From Mariannaea sp. PMI_226 (taxonomy: Eukaryota; Ascomycota; Sordariomycetes; Hypocreales; Nectriaceae), in assembly GCA_024336345.1 (NCBI GenBank), contig JANFOG010000003.1, positions 3,354,501 through 3,418,500 of the forward strand: DNA of 64,000 nucleotides. Direction: 5' to 3'. The notes below the pieces were generated by a model that was not told where the DNA came from, made no database searches, and saw only the letters and a program-made list of their open reading frames with translations. The translations under genes were made by a program, and so were the position numbers. Positions within the stretch are counted from its first letter, which is position 1. Every line of letters begins with the position of its first letter. Below are positions 12,091 through 23,099 of the stretch, piece after piece.

Positions 12091-13952
12091 CTATACTACC
12101 AACAAATCCATGGATAAATCTCGAAGGAGCTGTACCCAGCTCTTGTTTTGGTTGTCGTCTGCTTGCAAGGCCCATAACTTCTGCAAAGCATCCCTCGCGG
12201 CATACCAATAGCCCCAGGGGGACTCCAGGATTAGACGTTGGATTCTGTCAATAACCCACTCCTTTCTTTCTGGAGTCTTCACGCTGGCACCAAAAACGAA
12301 GGTTACCCATGATGTGGCCTTGAAATTTGGATCGTCTTCGGGAATGGCAATGAGGCCCTGTTGAATCTCATCTAGAAGAACCCCCGCCATTTCTTCGCCG
12401 AAGATCTGGCTCAGATCCGGGATTGCGTGCAGGATGTAGAGACAAAGGCCCAGTTTATGCACTGATGCCACACGGAAACGGCTGAGGACTGGATCGCAAT
12501 ATGTTGAAGGCAATGTCTCGACTTGCTTTGCCCAGGCTATTACGTCAATATTCTGAGCTCTGTTGAAAAGGGCTGCGCCAGCTGTGGTAATCATGTCAGA
12601 AGAAACAACTTCTCCGGAAACCTTGCTCGACAGTTGAGCAGCCGTCAGCATAATCTCGAGGACCTCGGGTGGGCAACAGTAATAGTTGTTGACGGTGTTT
12701 GCGAAGATTTTTAGTCCTTCCTGAGAGTGGAAGAAGGACTCTGAGCTGGTCGCGAAGGGCCGGAAAGTTGATTCCAGTATGTAGTAGCTGTCCAGAGGGA
12801 TTAGATTAGTCCTGCATCAGACAAGGATTAGTTCTGAGAAGAAATTCTTACACAAAGCAATCGGAGAATAGATAATTCCTCAAACTCTCGTTCACGGTTG
12901 ACACGGGAAGAATCGACATTATCCTCCCTGCACCCTCTAGATGGGCCTTCCAGTTGTTTTTGCCAGATTCGATCAACTCGACGTTGATGAGGAACAGCAC
13001 AGAGGCAAGAAGCACATCACCATCAATAGAATCAATGTTCTGCAGCGCGGTGGACATCATCTGAAGCACCTGCTGCTTAGCAACGAGGGCGTCGACAAGG
13101 AGTTGTCTTGGACCATCCCCCCGGTCAAGAGAGCCAGGACTCAGCCAGGGCCTTGAGCGGTTGTACATATGCGCAGCCGACGCAGCGATGATTACCTGAT
13201 GGAGGAGAGGGTGGAACTGGGTCAAGGGGAGAAGACTCCGGAAGGGGTTGCGTTCGGGCACGTCATCAGCGACAAAGTCTCGACAGAGCCGCGATGAGAC
13301 TGTGATGCCATCAGCCATGTCCACACACAAAAGACCAAATAGCCAATAAGAGGCAGGGGTTAGTACAATAAGCGAGATACTGCCTTTGTGAGTACTTCAT
13401 GTCTTGGAATAAGGGATCGACGAGAACCCAAGGTGTCGTGGCCATGGTCGGGGTCTGGCTGGACGCATCGTTCTCGTACTCGTACAGCTGCTGGTGGATG
13501 TGGTTGGGGCTGGTGATACAGGCGACCTGCGCGTCGCCATAAGCTACAGAGGAGGCGGCGGCAGCAGCAGCAGCAGCCTCATCGTCGTCGTTGAAGCTGG
13601 TTACGATATCGGGATCAATGACGGTGCGGCTCTCATCAGAGTCCGCGTCGGAGGGGGTAGAGGCGGCAACGGGAAACCTCACGGCGGAGGAAGCCTCATG
13701 TCTCCCATTCAGGCCCGGAGCAGCGTCGGGATAGAGGGCCGCACTTGACTTCTGGCCGGCCAGCTTCCCCCGAGATGCAACAGCCCCGGTCCACAGGAAC
13801 AGTTGGCCATAGCCCAAGCATTCAATGCCACGAGATTCACACTTGGAGCAATGTGGGACCGTCCGATCACAACGCAGGCGTCGGCGGCGACAGTTGTGGC
13901 ATGGCTTTTCAGCGGCTCCTCTTTCAGAACGAATGTCGGCTGATGGAGACAT
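12091..13952 (-). CDS. Zn(II)2Cys6 transcription factor with Fungal_trans_2-like regulatory domain
   Basis: Spliced model of 584 aa: exons 13952-13367, 13299-12852 and 12811-12091; introns of 67 and 40 bp. The N-terminal binuclear zinc cluster has cysteines 18, 21, 28, 35, 38 and 45 (C-x2-C-x6-C-x6-C-x2-C-x6-C) with a basic RRRRLR stretch, so it should bind DNA as a nuclear regulator. Then come GYGQLFLWTG, a low-complexity linker with an 8-9 residue Ala run from GCA repeats, and a helical region with DVPERNPFR and HPLLHQVIIAASAAHM, typical of this regulator family. ATG 13952 directly precedes the zinc cluster. As the only regulator near the NRPS-like and P450 genes it is the obvious candidate pathway activator, but no target sites were identified. 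Confidence 0.9.
13559..13582 (-). repeat. GCA/GCN trinucleotide run encoding poly-Ala in the regulator
   Basis: GGCGGCAGCAGCAGCAGCAGC-type sequence lies inside the first exon of the Zn2Cys6 gene and encodes a run of alanines after an Asp/Glu stretch (DDDE). Such runs often vary in length between strains. Confidence 0.75.
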
Positions 13953-14347
13953 GGAATGAGGAGAGGGAGGAGGGAACGAGAGAAGTGTGTGCGAGAAAAT
14001 GAGAGGGTTTGAGCATAGGAGGCCAGGGTGGGAAGCCCGCAGTAAGCCCAGTGAGCCAGTGAGTGCCAGCCAGAGCGAGCCACTGGGTGAGGTGAGTTGA
14101 GGTGAGTGCCGGCCAGTTCCGACACAGTCCGATGGCAAGCAAGGGCCCAAGTCTAATTACCGTACTGAAGAATAGGCACAGCTTCGCCGCGCATCAGCCG
14201 ATATGGCCAAGTTTGATTTCTGCCTGTTTGTCTCAACGCCAGGTGTGAGTAAGTTGGAGGTGGGTTTGGGGGTGGGTTTGAGTTGCGTTGCGTTTGGAGG
14301 AGACTCACCTTGCTTGTAATTGTTGTATGGGCGGGCGAGGGTTGCTG

Positions 14348-14406
14348 ACTGGGCCACACACTAACTGGGCCACACACTAACTGGGCCACCACACACTGGG
14401 CCACAC
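14348..14406 (+). repeat. Tandem repeat, 16-bp unit (actgggccacacacta), about 3.7 copies
   Basis: Two perfect copies of actgggccacacacta lie at 14348-14363 and 14364-14379, followed by a diverged copy from 14380 and a partial one from 14395. The array lies about 400 bp upstream of the regulator start codon. Confidence 0.85.
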
Positions 14407-14631
14407 GAGGAGTCCTAGCGAGTCCCAGGTGAGTCCCAGTGTGCTAGTCTTAAAGAGGCAGCCAAGACGCAACTTGGCCACCCTTCTTCTCCACAACTGC
14501 CGAAAGCAGCCTCCGTCTCTGCTTCATTCGATGACCGGGATCGTCGGTTGGACGGGGTTATTCGAGGCCCACGAGGCCGTATCCCGGCCGCCGCCCTGGT
14601 GGTGGTGCCGACCGCCAAGATAAGATGAGGT

Positions 14632-14672
14632 CGCAGCCGCAGTTGCAGTTCGCAGCCGCAGTTACAGTCGCA
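14632..14672 (+). repeat. Imperfect tandem repeat cgcagccgcagttgcagtt
   Basis: Two near-identical copies of about 19-20 bp (cgcagccgcagttgcagtt and cgcagccgcagttacagt) lie in the spacer upstream of the regulator. No function is assigned. Confidence 0.7.
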
Positions 14673-14826
14673 AGCCGTCTCCGTAGAGCACTACCATATC
14701 ATGCATACATAGTAGGTACCTAGGTAAGTTGACCTGCTATCTCTAACTACCTTATCTGAGCCGCTGCATCGTCCGTTATTCTGCCAAAACCTCTGTGCTT
14801 TTCTCCCCATTTGAAGGATAAGCAAG

Positions 14827-14847
14827 TTTTTTTTTTTTTTTTTTTTT
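14827..14847 (+). repeat. T21 homopolymer
   Basis: A run of 21 T on the plus strand in a gene-free spacer. Confidence 0.9.
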
Positions 14848-16413
14848 ATTCTCTTACCAAGCTGATAAGATGCCATGACCAATCCAGAATCAGACATGTG
14901 CTGGGTCACGGGAGGCGGCTCCATGTCATCCACGTAATCTGTACGGTCCGAAAAGGAACAAGTCCTTGGCCCCCTCCTTATTCCATCCCATCAACCCAAA
15001 CTCTCTTCGATGCGGCTCTCCAACGTCATTCAATCAGCTGATGCGAGGACGTTGACGCCGGATCCGGTGGCCTCTCTGTCTCTTTTGTTTTTCTTTCTTT
15101 TTTACTAAACTACCTACTCTATACTTGCAGTTTAAAAAATAAAAAATAAAATAAAAAAAACCCTGCCAGGCCGTTCCAATTGCCACTACCGTGCCATTAC
15201 TATTTATGACAAATTGTCCGGTTTGACAGCTCCCCCCCTCACCGGAGGCCGGCATCCCAGCCCCACATGTTCTCCGGAATATTCGGCAGCCCAATCACCG
15301 ACGATACGTTACGTACGAGAAGCTGGAGCTGCGACAATTTACTTAGCTAACTGCTTGCTACTTACGCGGCCGAGAAAAAATTGCCAATCACCCAAAGCCA
15401 GCCTGGCCGCACCCAGTAGAACATTCTACTTTTTGTGATTGTTACAGCGCTGAAAGAGATTGCAATGAGTGGCATTTCTCCGAGGGAAGTGATTGTCAGG
15501 TCTCGGACACCGCTTAAATGCATCACCAAGACTACCGGGTGCATTCTATGACTTGCATATACCAGTTGATGTCCCCATTCATACCGAAAATAAATATCTT
15601 ATCATATATATCGTATGGGCTAAGAGATATGCAAGAATGCATTCCCAATAGATACAACTCATGTACGCAGGAGAGTAGTAGAAGCTCTCGAGGAAGCTCT
15701 TTCATCCCCAACCCTGGGACCCAGCTAGACAGTACAATAAACCTTTGATTTGAGATGCAAGGTCACAAGCGATGTGACAAATACAAAGGATCCAATTACC
15801 TATTCTAGGCGACATATCACTAGGAACCTCTCATCCTATGTTTCCTGTTTTCTGGGCTTTACAAAAGTCCCATATCACCCAGTACAGCACATCTTTAAGA
15901 CATTTGTTCCAGCGATGTAATATGTGATTTGATAAGGTCATTGGCTGAATATCGCATCAGAATATCGGTATGCTGGAATTCTAAGCGAATAGATCCCCAC
16001 GGTCATCAGAACTAAATCGCCAAGACAATGATGGGGTGACGGTTGAATTCGGAACTTGATCGATGCGTCCTGATAGTATGGACCTAGTCAACCCTGACAT
16101 AAAAGTCGCACAGTAAAGCACTACTCAAGACATTGATGCCTGTTATTTACTCGATCATTGAGAAGTACTTAAATAAAGTGAGAGTATATACCAGGAGTCC
16201 CATAAGACTTCGGATCTAAAACGGAATACAATATGGCAACATCAATCATCAGTCGTTGATTCCCACTATTCATTTGTTAAAAGAAGTTTCCTAGAGAGGC
16301 ACTTCCCGCAGTATTTCCACATAAAACCTGTGAGAAATCCAAGTTTTTGGAGAAATTGCTCGACCCGTGAAGTATCCAACCTCTTCGTAGACTACCACCT
16401 ATGGCACGTCCAC

Positions 16414-16920
16414 TCAAAGGAGTAGGCCGTTCTCTTCGCACTGGAATAGCGCCCAGCCCCTCTCAAACTTCTCCAGGGCATCCTCCATCCGACAGATTTG
16501 CCCGTCCCGTTGTGTTTTGGTGAGGCAGATGCGAACTTTGGCCACAGACTTGATGGCTGTGCGCTTTGCGAGTCGTCCAGCGCTGCCCCACCAGTACCTT
16601 TCCTCTCCACACTGAGCGATGCTTCGATCTCGTTGGGTGCGTATTGCTGCTACCCTACCGTTGTAATAGCAATATACAATACGCATTTTGTTCCAGATGG
16701 CCCTTCGGAAGTCATCGACTCCTGGAGCCATCTCACTGATATCGATAGGGTCGTCATGTGGAATGAGCGCCATACTGTGCCGAGCATGGCGGATGAGTCC
16801 TATAAAATGCTTGACATAGGCCTCGGGTCCTTCTTCTATGGATGGAGCTCTAATTTCTCGAATTGGGAAACTTTCAACAGAGCCCGCCGCGGCCGTCGTT
16901 GCGCCCGAGAAATCCATCAT
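16414..16920 (-). CDS. Small hypothetical protein (168 aa)
   Basis: An uninterrupted ORF from tandem ATG codons at 16920 and 16917. I do not recognise the family. The N-terminus is Ala/Ser/Thr-rich, followed by a mixed amphipathic segment (YVKHFIGLIRHARHSMALIPHDD) and a basic middle part with several Cys and Trp. It has no signal peptide or membrane helix. It stands alone in a gene-poor stretch, and the residue mix looks more protein-like than neighbouring random ORFs. It could still be chance or a gene remnant. Confidence 0.4.
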   Translation of the reverse strand: MMDFSGATTAAAGSVESFPIREIRAPSIEEGPEAYVKHFIGLIRHARHSMALIPHDDPIDISEMAPGVDDFRRAIWNKMRIVYCYYNGRVAAIRTQRDRSIAQCGEERYWWGSAGRLAKRTAIKSVAKVRICLTKTQRDGQICRMEDALEKFERGWALFQCEENGLLL

Positions 16921-18017
16921 GATAGGAGTTGAGACTGGTAAAATCGGAGAAAGGCGATTTCGTGCAAGTGGAAGTAGTATCACAGTCGTGGTATCTTGCC
17001 AAGAAGCGAAGACTAGCAGGCAATGTTGTTGTTGCCGAAACTTCTTCGCGTAGTGTACTCGTGATAGAAAAGTTTTAGATGAGTTCTTGAATCACTTTTC
17101 AAATTATTCTTAATTATCCAGCCGTGGAAGAATTTATGGCGATGGGAAGGAGATTTAAAAGATCGAAACTTGATAAGCAAATGCTTGGCCAAGTGGTGAG
17201 TACTGCTTCAGCAGATAGTGATGTTTGCATAGCAACGAGTGTGATGATGGTCTATGGGAAGGAGAAGGAGATTCTAGAAATGAACTGGGAGACAGTGGTC
17301 CTATATAGCTCAATTACAGGCATCAAAAGTGGAAGGAATCGAAGGGCTCCGTCTTTTAGACTTGTAGCGGCGAAGTGATAGATGCCTCATGGAGTCAGTT
17401 GGTTACTTCCCATCCACGGCCAACCTTGTCCATGTCAGGCATTTCGAGCTCTCAGAGTTTGAATCAAAGTGACAAAAGAAGAGAAAACTAAAAATTACCC
17501 TTTTTTATCCCTTGAATCAAATAAATGAACTATGTCCTCGACGAGCTCCAGAAAGAACAAAGTGGTTTCACTTGGAAGCGATTGAAAAATTTGGCTTTGG
17601 AGTTTGCTGTAAAGAGTGAATACTGCAAAATTTGAAAAGACCTTCATATACTATTGAATGAACCCTATCAGAAGAGATGCTGGGGACGAGTATTTGAGTT
17701 ATTGAAAAACAGAGCAGATGACGATAAAAATTGCCAAAATTTTGTTGACCTGTGATCACAAGATCCGCACATGTTGTCGAGGCGGCAGACACACAACTTT
17801 GTGAGAATGAAAGAGGAGATAACTGTTTGAAAGTAGCTTTTTTTTTATAGCTTTAGGGACAAGGAAATAGCATGATATAATGGGGCCAATTAATCCCAAC
17901 AATTTGAGTCATCGGAGATTGAGTGTGCATCCGATGGACTGGGAGGAAAGATTTAGATAGACTATCGAACTTTTAGCAACGAAGAAGTGCGCTTAAATTT
18001 CTGCAAACTAAGCCTTT

Positions 18018-18039
18018 ACACACATATATATATGTGTGT
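18018..18039. repeat. 22-bp perfect palindrome (AC)3(AT)5(GT)3
   Basis: Six bases of AC repeat, ten of AT repeat and six of GT repeat make a self-complementary alternating purine-pyrimidine tract that could extrude as a cruciform or adopt Z-DNA. It lies in a gene desert. Confidence 0.85.
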
Positions 18040-21000
18040 GTATTCATATGATAGGCTTTCGGACAGAGAAGGCTATTGCCCATTCGTGTAGATTTCCCAG
18101 GACCAGAATAATTGTCATAAACGTAGCAGCTTCACAATACTAAGTAAGTCCTGCAACTCGGCAGCCTACATCGAGACCATTTCCAAGACATATTCAACAA
18201 ATTTTCCTCTAGAAGAATTGAACGACTTCTTATGGAAGTAAGATTGAGGTTAGCGCATACCTTCTAATTATTCTGGCCTTGTTACCCGACATTTTCGAAA
18301 ACTTCAACCACTCTTTCAAGAACTCGCGCTAGCTGATGTCGTCCTTTTGGAGCCTTTTGGAGCCGATTCTCCAGAATTAGCGCTGATCAGGTGCACCATA
18401 ATTTGGAGTTAATTCATACATGTCAGTTGATAACGAAGGTGAGAGGCACAGCTGCCTGGCCGCCATTCGTCTACTGTATATGGGTCTCTCTAATCTGCAA
18501 ATAAGTTGCTCATCGAGTTGGGTATATAGATGCACGATACTATGAGGTCTAAGTAATATTGGGGGCTCGTAGTCAACTATATGTCTAGGGAAGGATCGGA
18601 TAATAAAAGAGACGTCCTCTGGTCTGGGGATCCAGGGTAGCCGTGAGTTGTACTTAGTCCCATTGTTGGAACAGAGCAGGTCTCGATCCTCGCAATGAGA
18701 AGCATGCCTAGCGGTCAGTACAAAATTACCATCTAGACGAGTATTTTCTTTCTTGCTCTTGATCGGCACTGAAGCTTGGTTGGGACTGATTTGGCTCAGT
18801 TGACGAAGCCTCGCGCTGCAGTTGGTACGTCGCTCAAGCTATCAAGTTCAGTCCATCAAGTCGGGTCCATCAACCTCCATAAGGAAGTGGTCAAGTTCGT
18901 GTAAGCAGTGGAATAAATCTGATGGGTAGTATAGCAGGCAAGAGAAATTCCCATCCTTCGCCGCTCCTTTTCCCATTTAGCGTCCCACGAGCCTTTCCAG
19001 CTCTTCTAAAAAGATGCAAGCGGACTATGTCTGAGAACAGCGAGCATTTAATTTCTCCAAACGGCCTCCGATACGTTGATAAAGCTCTGGGTAGTCTCGA
19101 GCTGCAGGAAGAATGTTGACGACCGAAGCATCCTGCGTAGTGCCAATGTGTATCACGCGAGTATGCCTCGGTTCAGGCTGAGGACTTGTACTCAGCATGA
19201 CGTAGAACAAAGAAAAGAGGCTATCAAGGAGGTGTCGTAAGGGCGGATTAACAACGAAAGGCCTTAGGTAGTGATTTTTAAGGTGTTACAACTGGTCATT
19301 TTCTCTCTCTGGAGGTTCCCTCGGAGACATTCTTTAGTCTTTTCAGCTGTCACATGGTGGGCAGGTGCCCACCAAGAAGGCTGCTTACCACCTAACTGAG
19401 TTGGCTGTACGGCGACCTTGGATTTGGTCTTCAATATTTCAGAAGCAATGATTATAGAGGAGAGTATTTTGAACCAAGAGGAACTGGTGGTGGACCACGT
19501 TCCAGCAGGCATCTATAGAGAGCGTTGCTGTGGAGTTGGAACGAAACGGAAGTATGTTAAAGGCTGGGACCAAGTTGATCGCCTTTGTATTGGTGACATG
19601 TGAGATTCAATGGCATAACATGGGCTACATGACGTATTTGAAACCCTTCAATGTAGTTAGGGGATGAAAATGGATCCGAATTGTTGCAAATTCCTACTCG
19701 GCTTGCGAAGGAGGACTGCAAGCTAGGCCAGTCTTTCATTCAACATCATGACATTTAGCTTTGTGTATTGAGACTACGGATGATATTGAGTGATAAATTT
19801 CAAAGCTGAGGTCTATCTGAGCAACTAGGCAGACGCTCCAAGTGCGTGCGGTGCCCAACTACTGAAAACGTTCCTCACCAATCCGATAACAGTCAATGTA
19901 TTCAGGAGCTCCAATCAATGTTTCAAACAGAGTTGAAAGTGAAGGACAATGCCCCTCAAAATATGATCTTCATGATATGTGCCTACCCTTTTTCCTTCAG
20001 CGAAAGCTCAATTAAGGAGAGCCATTTCGTCCGGTACCAGAACCCTTTGTCCAAAAGCAGTTGCAGCGGGACAAAGATTCAGACTGCGAAGGCTGGGTTA
20101 GGAACTAGATAAGTAGCATTGCATGTCGCTACTGATACATTATTCTAACTTCGCCTCAATTCAGATCGCCTTCTCTCACGATAAATGCAACGAAATAAAG
20201 TAGAGACTCTTGTTGACGCAACTTGTACCACCGCAACGTTTTATGTGCTAGCCTGGACAGTGGCTTAGATGTATTGTATTTTACCCAGTGTCATAGATGC
20301 CTTATCTTACTTCTTTCATGAGGCATAAATTTTCGCTTGGCTCCGGGACGGCCTTGCTCGGAAGCTTGAAGTGTTACGAAGTGATATCGTTTTAGGTAAG
20401 GTAAGCTGTGGGATTTAATCACTTGTTGCGTTTATATATTATACCTCAATCTTACAGAGGAACAATTGGGCCTATCCATATCCCATCCTAAGAAATTTGT
20501 AATGCGTCGCGGTGCCATCGAGATAGGGACAGCTAGAAGAACCTACCGTATGGAGCACAACACAGATAGTAACTGGCATCCCGAACCTGTAGTCATTCAA
20601 GACAAGATTCCTTCCCTTGACTGAGGAAGACAATATGGGTGCCTCTCCATCGTGCGCCGTGTACGAAATGACTCAATGAGATTGGGATGTGAGACTGGTG
20701 CAACAGTAGTTGCGCACAAAGATTTCGGAGGAGGCCGATAAAGATGAAAGGTGACTGGAGAAACGGTGTACTGCATTCTGCACCGTGTTTCAGTGACAGG
20801 TGGATGGCAAAAGAATGGACAAATCGGTTGCAGAAGCGGAAATGAAGCATGGCTTAGTTTGGAAGAGTGAGGTCGTATAAAAAATACCATGTCTTTCCTT
20901 GTAAGAGCTCTGTACTACAATGTGCAATGCCGTGGTGTTTGCCGCTTGCTCACGGCCTGTTGGTGGACGTTACAGCGCGTTTCAGAAGCTTCAATAAAGT

Positions 21001-21180
21001 AATCTCCACTGAAAGAACTTTTTATCGGCGACTTCCGACTGCTCCACCAGATTCACTTGGGCACAGGGCGCAGGGTCTAGTGGGTCCTTCCGCAAGGCAC
21101 CAGCAAATCGATTGCGACGGGATCGTGGGGTCCCGCTGCGAAAAGAGAAGGAGCGCGGGAAGAAGATAGCTCTAGGCAAG

Positions 21181-21199
21181 AAAAAAAAAAAAAAAAAAA
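21181..21199 (+). repeat. A19 homopolymer
   Basis: A run of 19 A about 210 bp upstream of the phosphoribosyltransferase start codon. Confidence 0.9.
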
Positions 21200-21239
21200 G
21201 AACGGCGGGAAGCCCGTGCCTCTGGGCTTTGGGGTGGGA

Positions 21240-21303
21240 TTTTTTTTTTCGAGCTTCACTTTTTTTTTTCTCCTTCCTCTCTCTCTTCTCTCTCTCTTTT
21301 GGG
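21240..21303 (+). promoter_or_regulatory. Pyrimidine-rich promoter/5' UTR tract upstream of the phosphoribosyltransferase
   Basis: Runs of T and CT repeats (ctctctcttctctctctctttt) end about 100 bp before the start codon. Such tracts are common in promoters or leaders of well-expressed fungal genes; the role here is inferred. Confidence 0.5.
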
Positions 21304-21405
21304 AATCATTCTATTCCTTGGGTGTTTTCCCCGTCGCCTTCTCCTTGTCATCCCATTTCATCTATTCGCGACGTTATTACCTCCGTCCTCCACAACACCG
21401 TCAAG

Positions 21406-22272
21406 ATGGTTGAGAAGCTCTACGTCACCTATAACGACGTAAGTTTTGTCCCTTGACCCCTCCGAATTACCCCGCCACCCCGCCATCGTGAAGGGAGATA
21501 ACGACATGCGCCCCGAGATGCACAGCGAGCATGATAGGCATGATAGGCTTTATGGCCTCCAAGCTTTCGCTGCTGCATGTTCTGGAACCGTTTTATCCTA
21601 ATGGCCAATACATACCGTGCAGATGCTTACATGGCTTTCGCCTCTATAGGTCCACAAGCTCTGCCAAGAGTCTGCTGGCAAGATTCTCGCTGAGTTTCAG
21701 CCTCAGCTTATGATCGCCATCGGTGGTGGTGGCTACGTTCCCGCTCGAATCCTGCGATCCTTCCTCAAGTCGCCTGGTGCTCCCAACATCCCCATCCAGG
21801 CTATTGGTCTCTCTCTCTATGAGTCGCTTGGCACCGATGAAGTCGAGGAGCCTGGTACCAAGGTTACTCGCACCCAGTGGCTTGATCTGACTGCTATCGG
21901 TTCTTTCGAGAACCTTGTTGGCAAGCGCATTCTCATCGTCGACGAGGTTGACGACACCCGAACTACCCTCGAATACGCTGTCAAGGAGCTCGAGAAGGAC
22001 GTCGAGGCTGCTCGTCAGCGCATGGGCCCTGATGCGCCCAAGACCGAGTTCAGCATCTTTGTTCTCCATGTACGTTAATTATTGACGCAACACACTCATT
22101 TACCTAGCATACTAACACTGCGCAGAACAAGGATAAGCCCAAGAAGGGCACTCTCCCCGAAAGCATGCTCGCTAACCGCTATGAGGCTGCTCGTACTGTT
22201 GGCGATGTGTGGATCAACTACCCCTGGGAGGCAATCGATATCGACGAGCATGATCGCTTGGCCGGCCAGTAG
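21406..22272 (+). CDS. Hypoxanthine/xanthine-guanine phosphoribosyltransferase (Hpt1/Xpt1 family)
   Basis: Spliced model of 199 aa: exons 21406-21438, 21650-22069 and 22126-22272; introns of 211 and 56 bp. It transfers phosphoribose from PRPP to a 6-oxopurine base in cytosolic purine salvage. The PRPP-binding loop LIVDEVDDTRTTLEYA is intact. Other family blocks are GGGGYVPARILRSFLK, IGLSLYESL, RTQWLDL, and the C-terminal VLHNKDKPKKG with WINYPWEA. The length matches the yeast enzymes. GGGG resembles yeast Hpt1, while QAIGLSLYE and HNKDKPK resemble Xpt1, so base preference cannot be settled by eye. An AATAAA at 22326-22331 may be the poly(A) signal. Confidence 0.93.
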
Positions 22273-23099
22273 ACCATTGCCAACTAGATCGCCTCCTGTA
22301 TATTAAATTTAAACTTACCAGACCGAATAAACGGTTACGACGAATGAAGACCTTACCAAAATATAAATCAGATTCCTATTTATTTTCATTTATTTCCTTA
22401 TCGTCTTGTTTGCTGTCTTAATTAGAGACTCATGTTATACGTCGACCTTCACATGTAAATCACCACTTCATCTCTCTTCGAACGAGATGAGATTCAGTAG
22501 GCTGATGATGATGACTGCTCAACTTTGCCAAAACTCTACGATCGTTTTTGGAAGTTCCCAGGTCCAACAAAGTAACGAGGAACCGGAAGCCTGAGAAATG
22601 TGCTCAAACTTTCAACGGTTTTTTGTTTCTGATTGCACTAACTTTATAACGCACGTCTGGGAATACTCATCAGCGTACTATTGCAAAACTACTGACTTTG
22701 GCTTTCCTGACTTTTGATATCGGAACCTTTTGCATTCTCGTGCAATCTATATTATCTTATTTCGCCAACCCCGTCGACATCTCACAGGGTAGTCGTGAAG
22801 CTGAAACTAGCCCATACCACTTGCAATGCAGGCACCAGTAAAACTAGACCAAAAACTCTTTTGAACTATCGTCAACGGTTTTTTATGAGGGCAATCCAAA
22901 ACAAATCAATAAATATCACAAGCTGGAAAGTCTTACTGTGCGGCCTAGTGTGAATGTATATCAAGAGTCTATTTGTAAAACTTCGTCAGGTCTATCAAAC
23001 CCACAGTCCCTCTATACACGAGACTAGGGTATTGGGTATATATAATTGTTCTTTTTCTTTCTTTCTTCACCTGAGGGCTTTCAAGCTCAAAGCTGTCCC
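22273..23099. other. Convergent intergenic spacer
   Basis: About 830 bp between the 3' ends of the phosphoribosyltransferase and the OXLD1-like gene. It holds an AATAAA at 22326 and AT-rich sequence; no coding frame or RNA gene was seen. Confidence 0.6.

Larger units (their letters stand above)
13953..16413. promoter_or_regulatory. Upstream region of the regulator and gene-free spacer
   Basis: About 2.5 kb. The first 700 bp upstream of the regulator start is dense in GTGAG/CCAG-type short repeats and holds two tandem arrays (listed separately). A T21 tract lies at 14827-14847 and an A-rich stretch at about 15130-15160. No ORF with convincing coding character was seen. Confidence 0.55.
16921..21405. 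other. Gene-poor AT-rich spacer of about 4.5 kb
   Basis: Only short overlapping ORFs are present, the longest 130 codons, at 18377-18769 on the minus strand, with no recognisable domain. The stretch contains an alternating purine-pyrimidine palindrome at 18018-18039, an A19 tract at 21181-21199, and, next to the phosphoribosyltransferase, a pyrimidine-rich promoter. I saw no intact transposase, long terminal repeat or RNA gene. Confidence 0.6.

Noticed and set aside
13311..14150. N-terminal extension of the regulator from 14150
   Set aside because: The extra 66 residues are low-complexity; the zinc cluster follows directly after the ATG at 13952, as usual for this family. The frame's 3' end is also intron sequence.
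18377..18769. 130-codon minus-strand ORF in the gene desert
   Set aside because: No recognisable domain, no conserved context, and the composition resembles random translation.
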